This document shows positions 16,849 through 25,950 of a stretch of 64,000 nucleotides of DNA, in pieces (the first letter of the stretch is position 1; every line of letters starts with the position of its first letter). Both the position numbers and the translations under genes were made by a program. A model generated the notes under the pieces. That model saw only the letters and a program-made list of their open reading frames with translations. It ran no database searches and was not told the DNA's origin. The stretch is taken from assembly GCF_010093205.1 (NCBI RefSeq), contig NZ_PDWN01000012.1, forward strand, positions 62,001 to 126,000, given 5' to 3'. Source of the DNA: Pseudoxanthomonas daejeonensis. GTDB taxonomy: Bacteria; Pseudomonadota; Gammaproteobacteria; Xanthomonadales; Xanthomonadaceae.

Positions 16849-18183
16849 ATGTCCTCGACCCCCGCGTCCAGCAGTTCCACCGTCTCCGTCCACGGCCAGG
16901 ATTCCGGCGCGCATGCGCATGTCGCTCCCGGCGAGATCGCCGTGGGCGTGGTCATCGGCCGCACGTCCGAGTACTTCGACTTCTTCGTGTACGGCATCGC
17001 CTCGGCGCTGGTGTTCCCGAAGGTGTTCTTTCCCTTCGCCGAACCTTTGCAGGCGACGCTGTATTCGTTCGCGGTGTTCGCGCTGGCGTTCGTCACCCGG
17101 CCGCTGGGCACGGTGCTGTTCCTGTGGATCCAGGAGCGCTGGAGCCGCGGCACCAAGCTGACCGCCGCGCTGTTCCTGCTCGGCACCAGCACCGCCGGCA
17201 TCGCGTTCCTGCCCGGCTACGGGAAGATCGGCGCGGCGGCCATCGTGCTGCTGGCGATGTTCCGCTGCAGCCAGGGCGTCGCCCTGGGCGGCTCCTGGGA
17301 CGGATTGCCCTCGCTGCTGGCGTTGAATGCGCCCAAGCACCGCCGTGGCTGGTACGCGATGCTCGGCCAGCTCGGCGCGCCGGTGGGCTTCATCGTCGCC
17401 GCATCGCTGTTTGCGTTCCTGTACTCGAGCCTGTCCAACGACGACTTCTACGATTGGGGCTGGCGCTATCCGTTCTTCGCCGCGTTCGCGATCAACGTGG
17501 TCGCGCTGTTCTCGCGCCTGCGCCTGGTGGTCACCCACGAGTACGCGCAGCAGATGGGCGAGCGCGAGCTGGAGCCGGTGCCGGTCGCCGAGCTGTTCCG
17601 CGAGAAGGGGCGCCACGTGTTCATCGGTGCGTTCGCCGCGCTGGCCAGCTACGCGATGTTCCACATCGTCACCATCTTCCCGCTGTCCTGGATCCAGCTG
17701 TTCACCCAGCAGGACATCAGCCGCTTCCTGATGGTGCAGGTGGTCGGTGGCTTCCTCGCCATCGGCGGCATGCTCGCGTCGGGCGTGATCGCCGACCGTT
17801 TCGGCCGCGTGCCGACCCTGGGCGCGACCGCGCTGGCGATCGCGATGTTCAGCGGTTTCGCGCCGACCCTGCTTGGCGGCGGTCCAGGCGCGCAGCAGGT
17901 GTTCATGCTGCTGGGCTTCCTGCTGCTGGGCCTGTCCTACGGCCAGGCTTCCGGCGCGGTGACCCGCAACTTCGGCTCGCGCTACCGCTACACCGGCGCG
18001 GCGCTGACCACCGACCTGGCGTGGCTGATCGGTGCCGCCTTCGCGCCGCTGGTGGCGCTGGGCCTGTGCGCTCACTTCGGCCTGCCGTACGTCGGCCTGT
18101 ACCTGCTGTCGGGCGCGCTGGCCACGCTGGCGGCGCTGCTGTTCAACCGCTGGCTGAAGCAGCGCGAAGTGGCGCGCGGCTGA
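16849..18183 (+). CDS. MFS transporter, metabolite:H+ symporter (MHS) family
   Basis: Inner-membrane permease of 444 residues with about 12 helices. The N-terminal EYFDFFVYGIAS, the loop FVTRPLGTVLFLW, and ADRFGRVPTLG between helices 8 and 9 are MHS-type signatures (relatives of ShiA, ProP and the citrate/alpha-ketoglutarate permeases). The substrate cannot be read from the sequence. It is divergent from cyoA across about 200 bp that must hold both promoters. The start at 16849 gives a 30-residue hydrophilic Ser/His-rich head before the first helix; it has no strong ribosome site. Confidence 0.85.
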   Translation: MSSTPASSSSTVSVHGQDSGAHAHVAPGEIAVGVVIGRTSEYFDFFVYGIASALVFPKVFFPFAEPLQATLYSFAVFALAFVTRPLGTVLFLWIQERWSRGTKLTAALFLLGTSTAGIAFLPGYGKIGAAAIVLLAMFRCSQGVALGGSWDGLPSLLALNAPKHRRGWYAMLGQLGAPVGFIVAASLFAFLYSSLSNDDFYDWGWRYPFFAAFAINVVALFSRLRLVVTHEYAQQMGERELEPVPVAELFREKGRHVFIGAFAALASYAMFHIVTIFPLSWIQLFTQQDISRFLMVQVVGGFLAIGGMLASGVIADRFGRVPTLGATALAIAMFSGFAPTLLGGGPGAQQVFMLLGFLLLGLSYGQASGAVTRNFGSRYRYTGAALTTDLAWLIGAAFAPLVALGLCAHFGLPYVGLYLLSGALATLAALLFNRWLKQREVARG

Positions 18184-18299
18184 TCCCGGTCGTCCGCGCC
18201 ATGCGCGCGGCGTAGCGGCCTTTCCGACTGCTGGATACCGCGGGTGCTGCGCGGCGCCCTGCCAGCACCGTTTCCGACGCCGATGGCGGCCCCGTCCGT

Positions 18300-18369
18300 C
18301 GCGACCACGGGTCGCGTGTCACTGGGTGGTCGCGTCGTTGTGCCGCGCAGGGGCCCCAGCTCCTACAAT
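18300..18369 (+). promoter_or_regulatory. sdhE promoter region: degenerate palindrome ending in a TACAAT -10 box
   Basis: CGCGACCA (18300-18307) and TGGTCGCG (18327-18334) form an inverted repeat; 25 bp further on GCTCCTACAAT ends in a perfect -10 hexamer (18364-18369). The expected start of transcription (18375-18377) coincides with the sdhE ATG at 18376, so the mRNA would be leaderless. The words TGGTCGCG and GCTCCTAC also occur in the long palindromes at 30.2 and 49.9 kb. The -35 region is weak (TTGTGC at 20 bp). Confidence 0.5.
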
Positions 18370-18375
18370 TGGCGG

Positions 18376-18651
18376 ATGACGGACACGCACACCGACCTGC
18401 AAGCCGACCCCGCCGCCGACCTGCGCCGCATCCGCTGGCGCTGCCGCCGCGGCATGCGCGAACTGGACCAGCTGTTCGAGCGCTGGCTCGCACGCGACTA
18501 TCCGGCTGCGACCGACGCCGAGCGCGGGGTTTTCCTACGCCTTCTGGATTGCGAAGACGATAAGTTGTGGCGCTGGTTCATGGGCTACGAGGCCTGCCCG
18601 GATGCGGAGCTGTCAGCCCTTGTCGCCCACATCCGCGCCCTGCCGGCTTGA
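18376..18651 (+). CDS. sdhE: SdhE succinate dehydrogenase flavinylation factor
   Basis: 91-residue protein of the SdhE/YgfY/SDHAF2 family, which promotes covalent attachment of FAD to SdhA. The key surface motif is [14 protein letters not shown] (residues 17-30; RGxxE in the family), followed by the helix pairs ending in [15 protein letters not shown]. It lies 9 kb from the sdh operon, next to a YgfX-like gene with which it overlaps by 50 bp, as in the E. coli sdhE-ygfX pair. The first 15 residues are a polar extension. No ribosome site precedes the ATG, in line with a leaderless transcript. Confidence 0.93.
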   Translation: MTDTHTDLQADPAADLRRIRWRCRRGMRELDQLFERWLARDYPAATDAERGVFLRLLDCEDDKLWRWFMGYEACPDAELSALVAHIRALPA

Positions 18652-19075
18652 ATGGCGTCCCTCGCGCTGGCTGCTGGCCGCGCTGCTGATCTTCGCCTGC
18701 CTGGCGCCGCTGTCGGTGCTCGGCTCGGACCTGCCACCTGCGCTGGCCTGGCCGCTGGCCATGGCCGCCGGCGGCTACGGCCTGTGGAGCGCGCGGCGCG
18801 AGGCGGGCAGGGCGCCGCGAAGGCTGGTCCTGGCCGCAGGCACCGCGTCGCACGGGCCGCACAGGCCGCCGGACACGCTCGATGGGCGACCGATGCCTGC
18901 CTGCCGGATCGCGTGGCGTGGTCCGCTGGCCTTCATCCACCTCGTGGATCGTGACGGCCGCAGCGAACGCCTGGTCTGGTGGCCGGACACGCTGCCACCG
19001 CCGCTGCGGCGTGAACTGCGGCTGGCCGCCGCAGCGCGCGCGGCTTCGCGCCACGACCGGCCGATGGCACCATAG
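18602..19075 (+). CDS. YgfX/CptA-like inner-membrane protein
   Basis: 157-residue protein with two adjacent membrane segments (about 22-42 and 45-62) and a basic cytoplasmic tail. The N-terminal pattern [16 protein letters not shown] fits the YgfX family (DUF1434), partners of SdhE in E. coli where YgfX was reported as CptA, a toxin acting on cell-division and cytoskeletal proteins. Position directly behind sdhE with a 50-bp overlap is the strongest support. The ATG at 18602 lies inside sdhE; a TTG at 18620 is an alternative. Family similarity is limited to the N-terminal third. Confidence 0.7.
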   Translation: MRSCQPLSPTSAPCRLEWRPSRWLLAALLIFACLAPLSVLGSDLPPALAWPLAMAAGGYGLWSARREAGRAPRRLVLAAGTASHGPHRPPDTLDGRPMPACRIAWRGPLAFIHLVDRDGRSERLVWWPDTLPPPLRRELRLAAAARAASRHDRPMAP

Positions 19076-19121
19076 TCGCCATCGAACGCCGGGGTGAGCC
19101 GGCCACGGACCCCGAAGGCCC

Positions 19122-20363
19122 ATGTTCAAACCCGTGCAAGTGGCCATCGGCCTGCGTTACCTGCGGGCCAAGCGCCGCAACGGCTTCATCTCCTTCATCT
19201 CGCTGGCCTCGATCCTCGGCATCGCCTTGGGCGTGACCGTGCTGATCACCACCATGGCGGTGATGAGCGGCTTCCAGAAGGAGATCCGCGACCGCCTGCT
19301 CCAGTTCGCCGCCCACGCCACGGTGGTGGCCGACGGGGTGCCGATGCAGGACTGGAGGCATGCGCTGGAGGTGGCCGGGCAGGATCCGCGCGTCTCCGGC
19401 GCCGCACCGTTCATCGAGACCGAGGCGCTGCTGTCGGGCCCGCGCAAGCAGCCGGCGATGGTGCGCGGCATCGAGCCGACCCTGGAGGAAAAGGTGTCGG
19501 TGCTGTCGCAGAAGATGAAGCGGGGCTCGGCCGACTCGCTCACCGAAGGTTCGTACAACATCCTGCTCGGCCAGGAACTGGCGTTGTGGCTGGGCGTGGA
19601 CGTGGGCGACCCGGTCACCGTGATGCTGCCCGAGTTCCAGGGGTCGCCCGTCGGCGCAATCCCGCGCTACAAGCGTTTCACCGTCAGCGGGGTGTTCGAG
19701 GCCGGCTACAACGACATCGACCGCGGCCTGGCCGTGGTCCACATGGGCGACCTGCAGCGCGTCCTTCGCATGGACGGCGCCAGCGGCGTGCGCCTGATGC
19801 TGCACGACATGAACCAGGCCTACGAGGTGGCCCGCGACCTGGCCCTGAAACTGCCCGGCTTCTACCGGGTCAGCGACTGGACCCGCGAGAACGCCAACCT
19901 CTACCACTCGCTGAAGATGGAAAAGACGGTGATGGGCATCCTCCTGTCGCTGATCATCCTGATGGGCGCCTTCACCCTGGTGAACTCGCAGGTGATGCTG
20001 GTCACCGACAAGCAGGCCGACATCGCCATCCTGCGCACGCTGGGCCTGACCCCTGGCGGGGTGATGCAGGTGTTCATGGTCCAGGGCACGCTGATCGGGA
20101 TCATCGGCACCGTGCTCGGCTTCGTGGGCGGGGTGACCCTGACCTGGAACCTCGAGCGGATCCTCGATGGCATCGAGGCTTTGTTCAACGTCACCCTCCT
20201 GCCGGAGGATGTGTACTACATCACCGGTCTGCCGACCGACATGCAGACCCCGGATGTCGTCGCCACGCTGGTGGTCGCCTTGCTGATGAGCTTCCTGGCC
20301 ACGCTTTACCCGGCCTGGCGCGCCGCACGCACCCAGCCGGCGGAGGCTTTGCGCTATGAATGA
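19122..20363 (+). CDS. lolC: LolC/LolE family lipoprotein-releasing permease
   Basis: Membrane subunit of the Lol ABC complex, which extracts outer-membrane lipoproteins from the inner membrane and hands them to LolA. 413 residues: a first helix near 25-48 in the hallmark N-terminus [19 protein letters not shown], a periplasmic domain of about 220 residues, then three helices from about 270 onward including [19 protein letters not shown]. Only one LolC/E-type gene is present, overlapping lolD; whether it forms a homodimer (LolF-like) or a partner lies elsewhere cannot be told here. GAAGG three bases before the ATG is a close ribosome site. Confidence 0.92.
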   Translation: MFKPVQVAIGLRYLRAKRRNGFISFISLASILGIALGVTVLITTMAVMSGFQKEIRDRLLQFAAHATVVADGVPMQDWRHALEVAGQDPRVSGAAPFIETEALLSGPRKQPAMVRGIEPTLEEKVSVLSQKMKRGSADSLTEGSYNILLGQELALWLGVDVGDPVTVMLPEFQGSPVGAIPRYKRFTVSGVFEAGYNDIDRGLAVVHMGDLQRVLRMDGASGVRLMLHDMNQAYEVARDLALKLPGFYRVSDWTRENANLYHSLKMEKTVMGILLSLIILMGAFTLVNSQVMLVTDKQADIAILRTLGLTPGGVMQVFMVQGTLIGIIGTVLGFVGGVTLTWNLERILDGIEALFNVTLLPEDVYYITGLPTDMQTPDVVATLVVALLMSFLATLYPAWRAARTQPAEALRYE

Positions 20364-21099
20364 GGCCAGCCCGATGGATTCCGCACCCATGCATGCCGAA
20401 GGCGAGGCCTTGCGCGCCGAGGGCCTGGGCAAGACCTACGCCGAAGGCAAGCTGAAGACCCACGTATTCGACGGCCTGGACCTGCGCGTGGCCGCGGGCG
20501 AGACCGTGGCGATCGTGGGCGCGTCCGGCGCGGGCAAGAGCACGCTGCTGCACCTGCTCGGCGGGCTGGACACGCCCAGCGCGGGCGAGGTCTATGTCGC
20601 CGGGCACAAGATGTCTTCGCTTTCCGACAGCCAGCGTGGTCGCCTGCGCAACCGCGCGCTGGGCTTCGTCTACCAGTTCCACCACCTGCTGCCGGAGTTC
20701 ACGGCACTCGAGAACGTGATGATGCCGGTGCTGCTGGCCGGCGGCGAAGGGGCCGAAGCCAGCCAGCGCGCCAGCGCGTTGCTGGAGTCGGTCGGCCTGG
20801 GTCATCGCCTCGCGCACAAGCCGGGCGAACTGTCCGGTGGCGAGCGCCAGCGTGCCGCGGTGGCACGCGCGCTGGTCAACCGCCCGGCCTGCGTGCTCGG
20901 CGACGAGCCGACCGGCAACCTGGACGAGAAGACCGCTGCGACCGTGTTCGCGCTGATGCTCGAGCTCAACCGCGCCCAGCGCACCAGCCTGGTCCTGGTC
21001 ACCCACGACCGCCGCCTGGCACGCCGCCTGGACCGGGTGCTGGAGCTGCACGAAGGCAAGCTGCGCGAGGTGGCGCCGCAGGACGTGCAGCCGGACTGA
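20356..21099 (+). CDS. lolD: lipoprotein-releasing ABC transporter ATP-binding protein
   Basis: ATPase of the Lol complex, 247 residues. Walker [10 protein letters not shown] (55-63), Q-loop [21 protein letters not shown] (quoted as [16 protein letters not shown]), signature [15 protein letters not shown] and Walker [16 protein letters not shown] follow in order. The [16 protein letters not shown] stretch is typical of LolD. The start at 20356 overlaps the permease stop by 8 bp; ATGs at residues 7 and 12 are alternatives, and the first 20 residues are not conserved in the family. Confidence 0.95.
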   Translation: MNEASPMDSAPMHAEGEALRAEGLGKTYAEGKLKTHVFDGLDLRVAAGETVAIVGASGAGKSTLLHLLGGLDTPSAGEVYVAGHKMSSLSDSQRGRLRNRALGFVYQFHHLLPEFTALENVMMPVLLAGGEGAEASQRASALLESVGLGHRLAHKPGELSGGERQRAAVARALVNRPACVLGDEPTGNLDEKTAATVFALMLELNRAQRTSLVLVTHDRRLARRLDRVLELHEGKLREVAPQDVQPD

Positions 21100-21126
21100 G
21101 CGGTGCGCGGGCATGACCGCCCCGCG

Positions 21127-21369
21127 CTACAGCGGCGGCCGGTCGCCTGCGTCGATGGAAGCGGGTGCGGACGCTTTCGGCGTCCTGGGCATGAATATCC
21201 ATAGCGCGATGTAGGCGACGAAGCCCACTCCGATTCCGATGGTCGTCGCGACGAAGATCGTCCGCCACAGCCACGAGGGCAGCGGCGTGTGCTCGCCCAG
21301 GCCGCCGCAGACCCCGCTCAGCCAGACATCGCGCGAGGACTTGCACAGGTCCTGCATATCCCACGTCAT
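21127..21369 (-). CDS. PspC domain protein
   Basis: 80-residue protein with one PspC domain: RDVWLSGVCGGLGEH (residues 11-25), an amphipathic turn with LPSWLWR, and a single membrane helix (about 36-57) ending in YIALWIFMPR. PspC domains occur in envelope-stress proteins. This stand-alone form is common in the family and its role is unknown. I chose the ATG at 21369 because GGGAAG lies six bases upstream; the open frame continues to 21543 but that part looks non-coding. Convergent with lolD. Confidence 0.85.
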   Translation of the reverse strand: MTWDMQDLCKSSRDVWLSGVCGGLGEHTPLPSWLWRTIFVATTIGIGVGFVAYIALWIFMPRTPKASAPASIDAGDRPPL

Positions 21370-21662
21370 CGGTTCTTCCCTGGGCTGGGTGGAGTTGCCA
21401 GGCCCGAGGATGACGCTGCATGACGCACGTGCGCCATAGGCCGATGCCGCGGCATGCGTCGGATTATTCCGACTCCAGGACGATGTCGCCGCGCGGGTGC
21501 GGGCGCGGTGGTGGAGTTCCTTGGCGTACTCCGCGATCAGCACGAAGCGTTAACCGCCGCCGCGCTCGCCCCCGCGCAGGTGCCGCTTTTTTTTCATGGC
21601 ACGCCACGGTCGGAAGATGAAGGCACGGTCGCGTGTCGGCAGTGCAGGTAGGCGTGGAGCGA

Positions 21663-21983
21663 TCAGTCCACGCGTGGCCCCGCGCGATCGACGTGGCCCA
21701 GGTCGCGCCCGGGCGCGATGGCATCGCGGACGCGCTGCTTGAGTTCGACGATGTCGGGGAAGCGTCCCTCATCGCTTCGCGACCACACGAGGTGGCCATC
21801 GGCGCGTACCTCGAATACGCCGCCCGTGCCCGGCCGCAGCACCAGCTCGGCGACTTCGCCATCGAAAGTCGTCAGCAGTTCCTGCGCCATCCATGCCGCA
21901 CGCAGCAGCCAGCGGCACTGGGTGCAGTATTCGATCTCGATGCGATGGGGCAGGGGCGGGCTGCCGGTCGAAGGACCGCTCAC
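21663..21983 (-). CDS. SelT/SelW/SelH family (Rdx) thioredoxin-fold protein
   Basis: 106-residue protein with the family active-site turn EIEYCTQCRWLLRA (C20-x-x-C23; selenoprotein relatives have Sec at the second position) and GTGGVFEVRADGHLVWSR, the typical C-terminal strand-turn. It starts with GTG at 21983, whose last two bases are the first two of the ridA stop codon (GTGA), implying translational coupling. It is a probable cytosolic redox protein; substrate unknown. No selenocysteine codon is involved. Confidence 0.85.
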   Translation of the reverse strand: MSGPSTGSPPLPHRIEIEYCTQCRWLLRAAWMAQELLTTFDGEVAELVLRPGTGGVFEVRADGHLVWSRSDEGRFPDIVELKQRVRDAIAPGRDLGHVDRAGPRVD

Positions 21984-22456
21984 CGCGGCCCGCCTGCACC
22001 GGCCACGGCCATGCATTCCAGTTCGACCTGCGCGCCCAGGGCCAGGCCGCTCGTCCCCAATGCACTGCGCGCCGGATAGCGGCCGCCGCTGAAGTAGCCG
22101 CGGTAGATCGCGTTGAAGGAATTCCAGCCCGACATGTCGGCCAGCATCACCGTGCACTTGACCAGGTCGCCCATGGCGAACCCGTGCGCTTCCAGCGTGG
22201 TCCGGATGTTGTCCAGGGTCTGTCGCGTCTCCGCCTCCAGGCCACCGGGGACCAGTTTCATCGTCCCCGGTTCGATGCCGATCTGGCCCGACAGGTAGAG
22301 CGAGTCGTCGACGCGCACCGCCTCGGAGAAAGGCAGGCTCGCGGGCATCACCTTGCCGGAGTTGAGGAACTCGACCCGCGCATGGGGTTCGGCGTCGGCG
22401 GCCGGGGCGACAGGTGCGAGGGCGAGCATGCCGAGGAGGAAGGCCAGGAATCTCAT
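21980..22456 (-). CDS. exported RidA/YjgF-family protein
   Basis: 158 residues: a signal peptide (MRFLAFLLGMLALAPVAPA, residues 1-19) and then a RidA-fold domain with LYLSGQIGIEPGTMKLVPGG and the C-terminal VELECMAVAG. Cytosolic RidA deaminates reactive enamine/imine intermediates; the catalytic arginine in the family's C-terminal R-x-x region is seen here as YPARSALG. Export to the periplasm makes the usual role unlikely and the substrate unknown. The start at 22456 was chosen because it begins the signal peptide; the frame is open to 22525. Coupled with the downstream SelT-like gene. Confidence 0.85.
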   Translation of the reverse strand: MRFLAFLLGMLALAPVAPAADAEPHARVEFLNSGKVMPASLPFSEAVRVDDSLYLSGQIGIEPGTMKLVPGGLEAETRQTLDNIRTTLEAHGFAMGDLVKCTVMLADMSGWNSFNAIYRGYFSGGRYPARSALGTSGLALGAQVELECMAVAGAGGPR

Positions 22457-22534
22457 GTCGTGCGTCGTCCGAAGGGGTGTTGCAGGGAAACGGGGACCGG
22501 AGCATGGCCGTGAACCGGGTCGCACAGCAGGTCG

Positions 22535-22915
22535 CTATCGGCCTTCCGGCGGTTGCCACAGTTCGATCTTGTTGCCTTCCGGGTCCAGGACCCAACCGAA
22601 CTTCCCGAATTCGGAGGGGCCGCTCGCATCTATTACTTCGCAACCTTCTTCGCGAAGCAGGGCGAGCAGTCCGTCGAGGTCGGCTACGCGGTAGTTGACC
22701 ATGAACGAGGCCGTGCCCGGCGCGAAGGATTCCCCGCCGCCGATCGACCACACGGTGGTGCCGCCGATGGGCACGTCGTTGCCATCGACCCAGCGGAACG
22801 CAGTGCCGCCCCAGCTCTGCACGTCGATGCCGAGGTGGGTCCGGTACCAGGCACGAAGTGCCTCCGGATCCCTGGCCCTGAAGAAGATTCCCCCGAGTCC
22901 GGTCACGCGGTCCAT
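22535..22915 (-). other. possible separate translation unit: VOC family protein
   Basis: Internal start within the ACT-VOC frame. ATG at 22915 follows AGGAG with six bases between, a better signal than most starts in the window, and the 126-residue product is a complete VOC domain with the usual Y-R-x-x-LGI strand (WYRTHLGIDVQSW) and metal-side GNKIELWQP. The absence of a stop codon before it is the oddity. Ancestral genes may have been separate and fused by loss of a stop. Confidence 0.5.
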
Positions 22916-23404
22916 GGCAGGCTCCTGGCGAAGTTCCTGGTGTGCGCCGGCGTCCGGATCCCGGTCCGCCCGATGGGGCCGGAACGGTTCGACCCGATTG
23001 GCGGCTCCGGCGGACCGCGACAGGTCATCCAGTGCGTCCAGCGCCTGCCGTGCCTGGTCGAACGGCACGAACAGATGGTCGTGGCGTACGCCTGCGACCA
23101 CGTTGCAGCTGATCCCGGCCTGGCCCAGTGCCCGCGAGAATGCGGCAGTGAAGCCGACCGCCGCAAGGTCGGATTGGACACGCAGGGTGATCCAGGCGGC
23201 AGTGAAGGCGACCTGCAGGCCGAGTTCCCTGGCGATGCGCTCTTCGACGACCACCGAAAGTCCTTCGGGCTCGCGGATCGAAGCCACGACATGGGCAGGG
23301 TCCAGGACAGTGCCCGGCGGCAGGGCAACGAACGCGTAGCGGCCGGGCTCGAGTTCCGGGCGCATGTGCGCAAGCAGAACCTGCAGTTCGTTGCCGGGTC
23401 GCAT
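22535..23404 (-). CDS. ACT-domain protein continuous with a VOC (glyoxalase-fold) domain
   Basis: A single uninterrupted frame of 289 residues from the ATG at 23404, preceded by AAGGA at 7 bp. Residues 1-130 are a small ACT-type protein (PELEPGRYAFVALPPG, EGLSVVVEE, GFTAAFSRALGQAGISCNVV). After about 33 low-complexity residues, residues 164-289 are a glyoxalase/bleomycin-resistance domain starting MDRVTGLGGIFFRARDPEAL and ending FGWVLDPEGNKIELWQPPEGR. The VOC part has its own ATG at 22915 with AGGAG six bases before it. It may therefore be translated both as a fusion and as a free 126-residue protein. Function is unknown for both parts. Confidence 0.75.
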   Translation of the reverse strand: MRPGNELQVLLAHMRPELEPGRYAFVALPPGTVLDPAHVVASIREPEGLSVVVEERIARELGLQVAFTAAWITLRVQSDLAAVGFTAAFSRALGQAGISCNVVAGVRHDHLFVPFDQARQALDALDDLSRSAGAANRVEPFRPHRADRDPDAGAHQELRQEPAMDRVTGLGGIFFRARDPEALRAWYRTHLGIDVQSWGGTAFRWVDGNDVPIGGTTVWSIGGGESFAPGTASFMVNYRVADLDGLLALLREEGCEVIDASGPSEFGKFGWVLDPEGNKIELWQPPEGR

Positions 23405-23553
23405 TGCAGTCCTTGCGATTCGGTCGAGCGGCCGCCTGGCTGGCGGTCGCCCCACCTGGTGGAGAAATCCTACCGTCGCGATCCAGCTTCACCTATCGGC
23501 GGCGGTCGCGCGGGCGAACAGGATGGACGCAACGCCTCCGGGGTCGTGCCGGC

Positions 23554-25950
23554 ATGTCTTCTCTGCCATCCAGCGTCGCCACGGGTGAAGCACGCGCGGA
23601 AGCATGCGAAAGCGCCGCGCCGGTACGCCCATGCCCGCATCCGTTCGGCCCGGGTTGCGCGGCCGGCCTGCTTGCCGGCGCGGTTGCGGTGCTGGGGTTG
23701 CCCTGGCTGTTGCCCGTGCCGGCCCTCTGGGGCCTGCTGGTCGTGGGGTTGCCGGCGTGGGCATGGAGGTGGAACGGCCGGGCCGTCGGCGCACTGCTGG
23801 CCGGCGCGGGTTGGGCCGCACTGGGCGCTGGCTGGGCGCTGGCCGGCTGGCTGCCGCCGGAACTGGAAGGGCGGGAAGTGGGCCTGAGTGGGCGGGTGCT
23901 GGACCTGCCGCAACACGAAGTACGACGCACGCGCTTCCAGTTCGTCGTCGATGCGGACGACAGCGTGCCGCCGCCGCTGCGCGGTCGCCGGCTGCAACTG
24001 GCCTGGTACGACGACTTCGGCGCGCGCGAGGCGGGGCCGCGCATGGCGCTGCAGCCCGGTTCGCGCTGGCAGTTCCAGGCCCGGCTGCGTGCGCCACGCG
24101 GGCTGGCCAACCCGGGCGGGTTCGATGCCGGGCGGCATGCGCTGGCGCAGAGGATCGCGGCCACCGGCTACGTGCGTTCGCCACACCTGGCACGGGAACT
24201 CGCGCCCGCAGCGGGCATCGATGCCTGGCGCGATGCGATGGCCGGACGCATTGCCGGGTCGGTGCCTTCATCGTCTTCGCGTTTCGTCCGGGCGCTGGCG
24301 CTGGGCGACACGCGCGGGCTGGCCGATACCGACTGGGAAACGCTGCGGGCGGTCGGGCTGACCCATCTGATCGCCATCTCCGGCTTCCATGTCGGGCTGG
24401 TCGCCGGATTCGCGGCGTGGCTGGCGATGGCCGCGTGGTGGCTGTTACCGGCACTGGGCCGCCGCTGGCCACGACCCCAGGCTGCGGCGGTCGCGGCGGC
24501 GCTCGGCGCGGCAGGCTACGCGGCGGTAGCCGGTTTCGCATTGCCGACCGTCCGCACCGCACTGATGATCGCGGTGGTGGCCGCTGCGCGGTTGGTGCGA
24601 AGGCCGCTGGATGCGTGGCAGGCGTTGGCGCTGGCCTTGCTGGCCATGCTGCTGGTCGATCCGCTGGCGGTGCTGCAGTCCGGGTTCTGGCTGAGTTTTG
24701 CCGGCGTGGCCTGGCTGGTGTGGTGCCTGCCGGCGCAGGGCGGAGAGCGCCACCTGCTGCGCGACTTCTTCGCCGCACAGGGCGTGGCCACGCTTGGCCT
24801 GTTGCCGCTGGGTGCGGTGCTGTTCCTGCAGGCATCGCTGGTGGGACCGGTGGCTAACCTGCTGGCGGTGCCGTGGTGGAGCCTGGTGGTGGTGCCGCTG
24901 TCGTTGCTGGGTACCGCGCTGGAAGCCTTGCACGCAGGCGCCGGTGCATGGGCCTGGCGCCTGGCCGCCGCCTGCTTCGAGCCGAGCTGGGCAGTCTTCG
25001 AGCGGATGGCGGCCAGTCCCTTTGCACTGGTGTGGTTACCCGAGGGCCGCGCCTGGGCGCTGCCGCTGGCGCTGCTCGGCGCCTTCTGGTGGCTGCTGCC
25101 GCGTGGACTGCCGGGCCGGCCGCTGGCGCTGCTGCTGTGGCTGCCGTTGTTGTGGCCTCCGCGCGACCTGCCAGCGCCCGGCGCCGTCGAACTGAACGTG
25201 ATCGACGTGGGGCAGGGCCTGTCGGTCCTGGTACGCACCCGCAACCATGCGCTGCTCTACGACGCCGGTCCGGCCATCCGCGACGGTTACGACGCCGGCG
25301 AGCGCGCGGTCCTGCCCGCGTTGCGCGCACTGGGCGTTTCCAGGCTGGATCGCGTGGTGCTCAGCCATGCCGACCAGGACCATGCCGGTGGTTGGCCTGC
25401 GGTGCAGCGCGGCATGCCGGTGTCCGTTTCGCTGGCGCCTGCGCGCGCACCGCTGGCGGCGCAGGGGGCATGCGAAGCGGGACGCCGCTGGAGCTGGGAC
25501 GGGGTCGAGTTCGCCTTCCTGCATCCGCCCGTGCACTTTCCCTATCTGCGCAACGAGGCCAGCTGCGTGCTGCGGATCGCTTCGCGGCACGGCGCGGTGT
25601 TGTTGCCGGGCGACATCGGCGAGGTCGTCGAGCGTCGCCTGTTGCGCGCCCCGGGGGTGCTGCGCGCGGACGTGGTGCTGGTTCCGCACCATGGCAGTGG
25701 CGGCTCGTCCTCGGCCGCGTTCATCGCCGCCACCGGCGCGCGCGTGGCGGTGGTCGCGGCCGGCCATGGCAATCGATTCGGTCACCCGCGACCGGAGGTG
25801 GTGCGGCGCTGGCAGCGGCAGGGCGCTGAAGTGCTGGCGACATCGCAGTCGGGCGCCATCCGGATCTGGGTCGACGAGGGCGGCATATCGGTGCGAGAAC
25901 GCCGCGCGTGGCGCCGTCGCCTGTGGGACCAGCCCGGCCCGCCTCCCTAG
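23554..25950 (+). CDS. comEC: ComEC/Rec2 family DNA-uptake channel protein
   Basis: 798-residue inner-membrane protein of the competence type: imports single-stranded DNA in naturally transformable cells. Order of parts: two or three N-terminal helices (about 32-85), an OB-like DUF4131 domain (to about 215), the Competence domain with ALALGDTRGL and LIAISGFHVGLVAGF (from about 245), and a C-terminal metallo-beta-lactamase domain with NVIDVGQGLSVLV, LSHADQDHAGG and PHHGSGGSSS. The MBL metal motif H-x-D-x-D-H is intact. The ATG at 23554 begins a Cys/Pro-rich head. It heads the block comEC-exbB-exbD-msbA-lpxK, the same order as E. coli ycaI-msbA-lpxK with exbBD inserted. Confidence 0.93.
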   Translation: MSSLPSSVATGEARAEACESAAPVRPCPHPFGPGCAAGLLAGAVAVLGLPWLLPVPALWGLLVVGLPAWAWRWNGRAVGALLAGAGWAALGAGWALAGWLPPELEGREVGLSGRVLDLPQHEVRRTRFQFVVDADDSVPPPLRGRRLQLAWYDDFGAREAGPRMALQPGSRWQFQARLRAPRGLANPGGFDAGRHALAQRIAATGYVRSPHLARELAPAAGIDAWRDAMAGRIAGSVPSSSSRFVRALALGDTRGLADTDWETLRAVGLTHLIAISGFHVGLVAGFAAWLAMAAWWLLPALGRRWPRPQAAAVAAALGAAGYAAVAGFALPTVRTALMIAVVAAARLVRRPLDAWQALALALLAMLLVDPLAVLQSGFWLSFAGVAWLVWCLPAQGGERHLLRDFFAAQGVATLGLLPLGAVLFLQASLVGPVANLLAVPWWSLVVVPLSLLGTALEALHAGAGAWAWRLAAACFEPSWAVFERMAASPFALVWLPEGRAWALPLALLGAFWWLLPRGLPGRPLALLLWLPLLWPPRDLPAPGAVELNVIDVGQGLSVLVRTRNHALLYDAGPAIRDGYDAGERAVLPALRALGVSRLDRVVLSHADQDHAGGWPAVQRGMPVSVSLAPARAPLAAQGACEAGRRWSWDGVEFAFLHPPVHFPYLRNEASCVLRIASRHGAVLLPGDIGEVVERRLLRAPGVLRADVVLVPHHGSGGSSSAAFIAATGARVAVVAAGHGNRFGHPRPEVVRRWQRQGAEVLATSQSGAIRIWVDEGGISVRERRAWRRRLWDQPGPPP

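Noticed and set aside
21370-21543. N-terminal extension of the PspC protein
   Set aside because: The frame is open but the residues lack family similarity, and a good ribosome site precedes the internal ATG at 21369.
21583-21600. A run of eight T that could be a terminator for lolD
   Set aside because: No stable stem precedes it, it lies nearly 500 bp behind lolD, and the convergent PspC gene intervenes. Read on the other strand it would code for only 15 residues.
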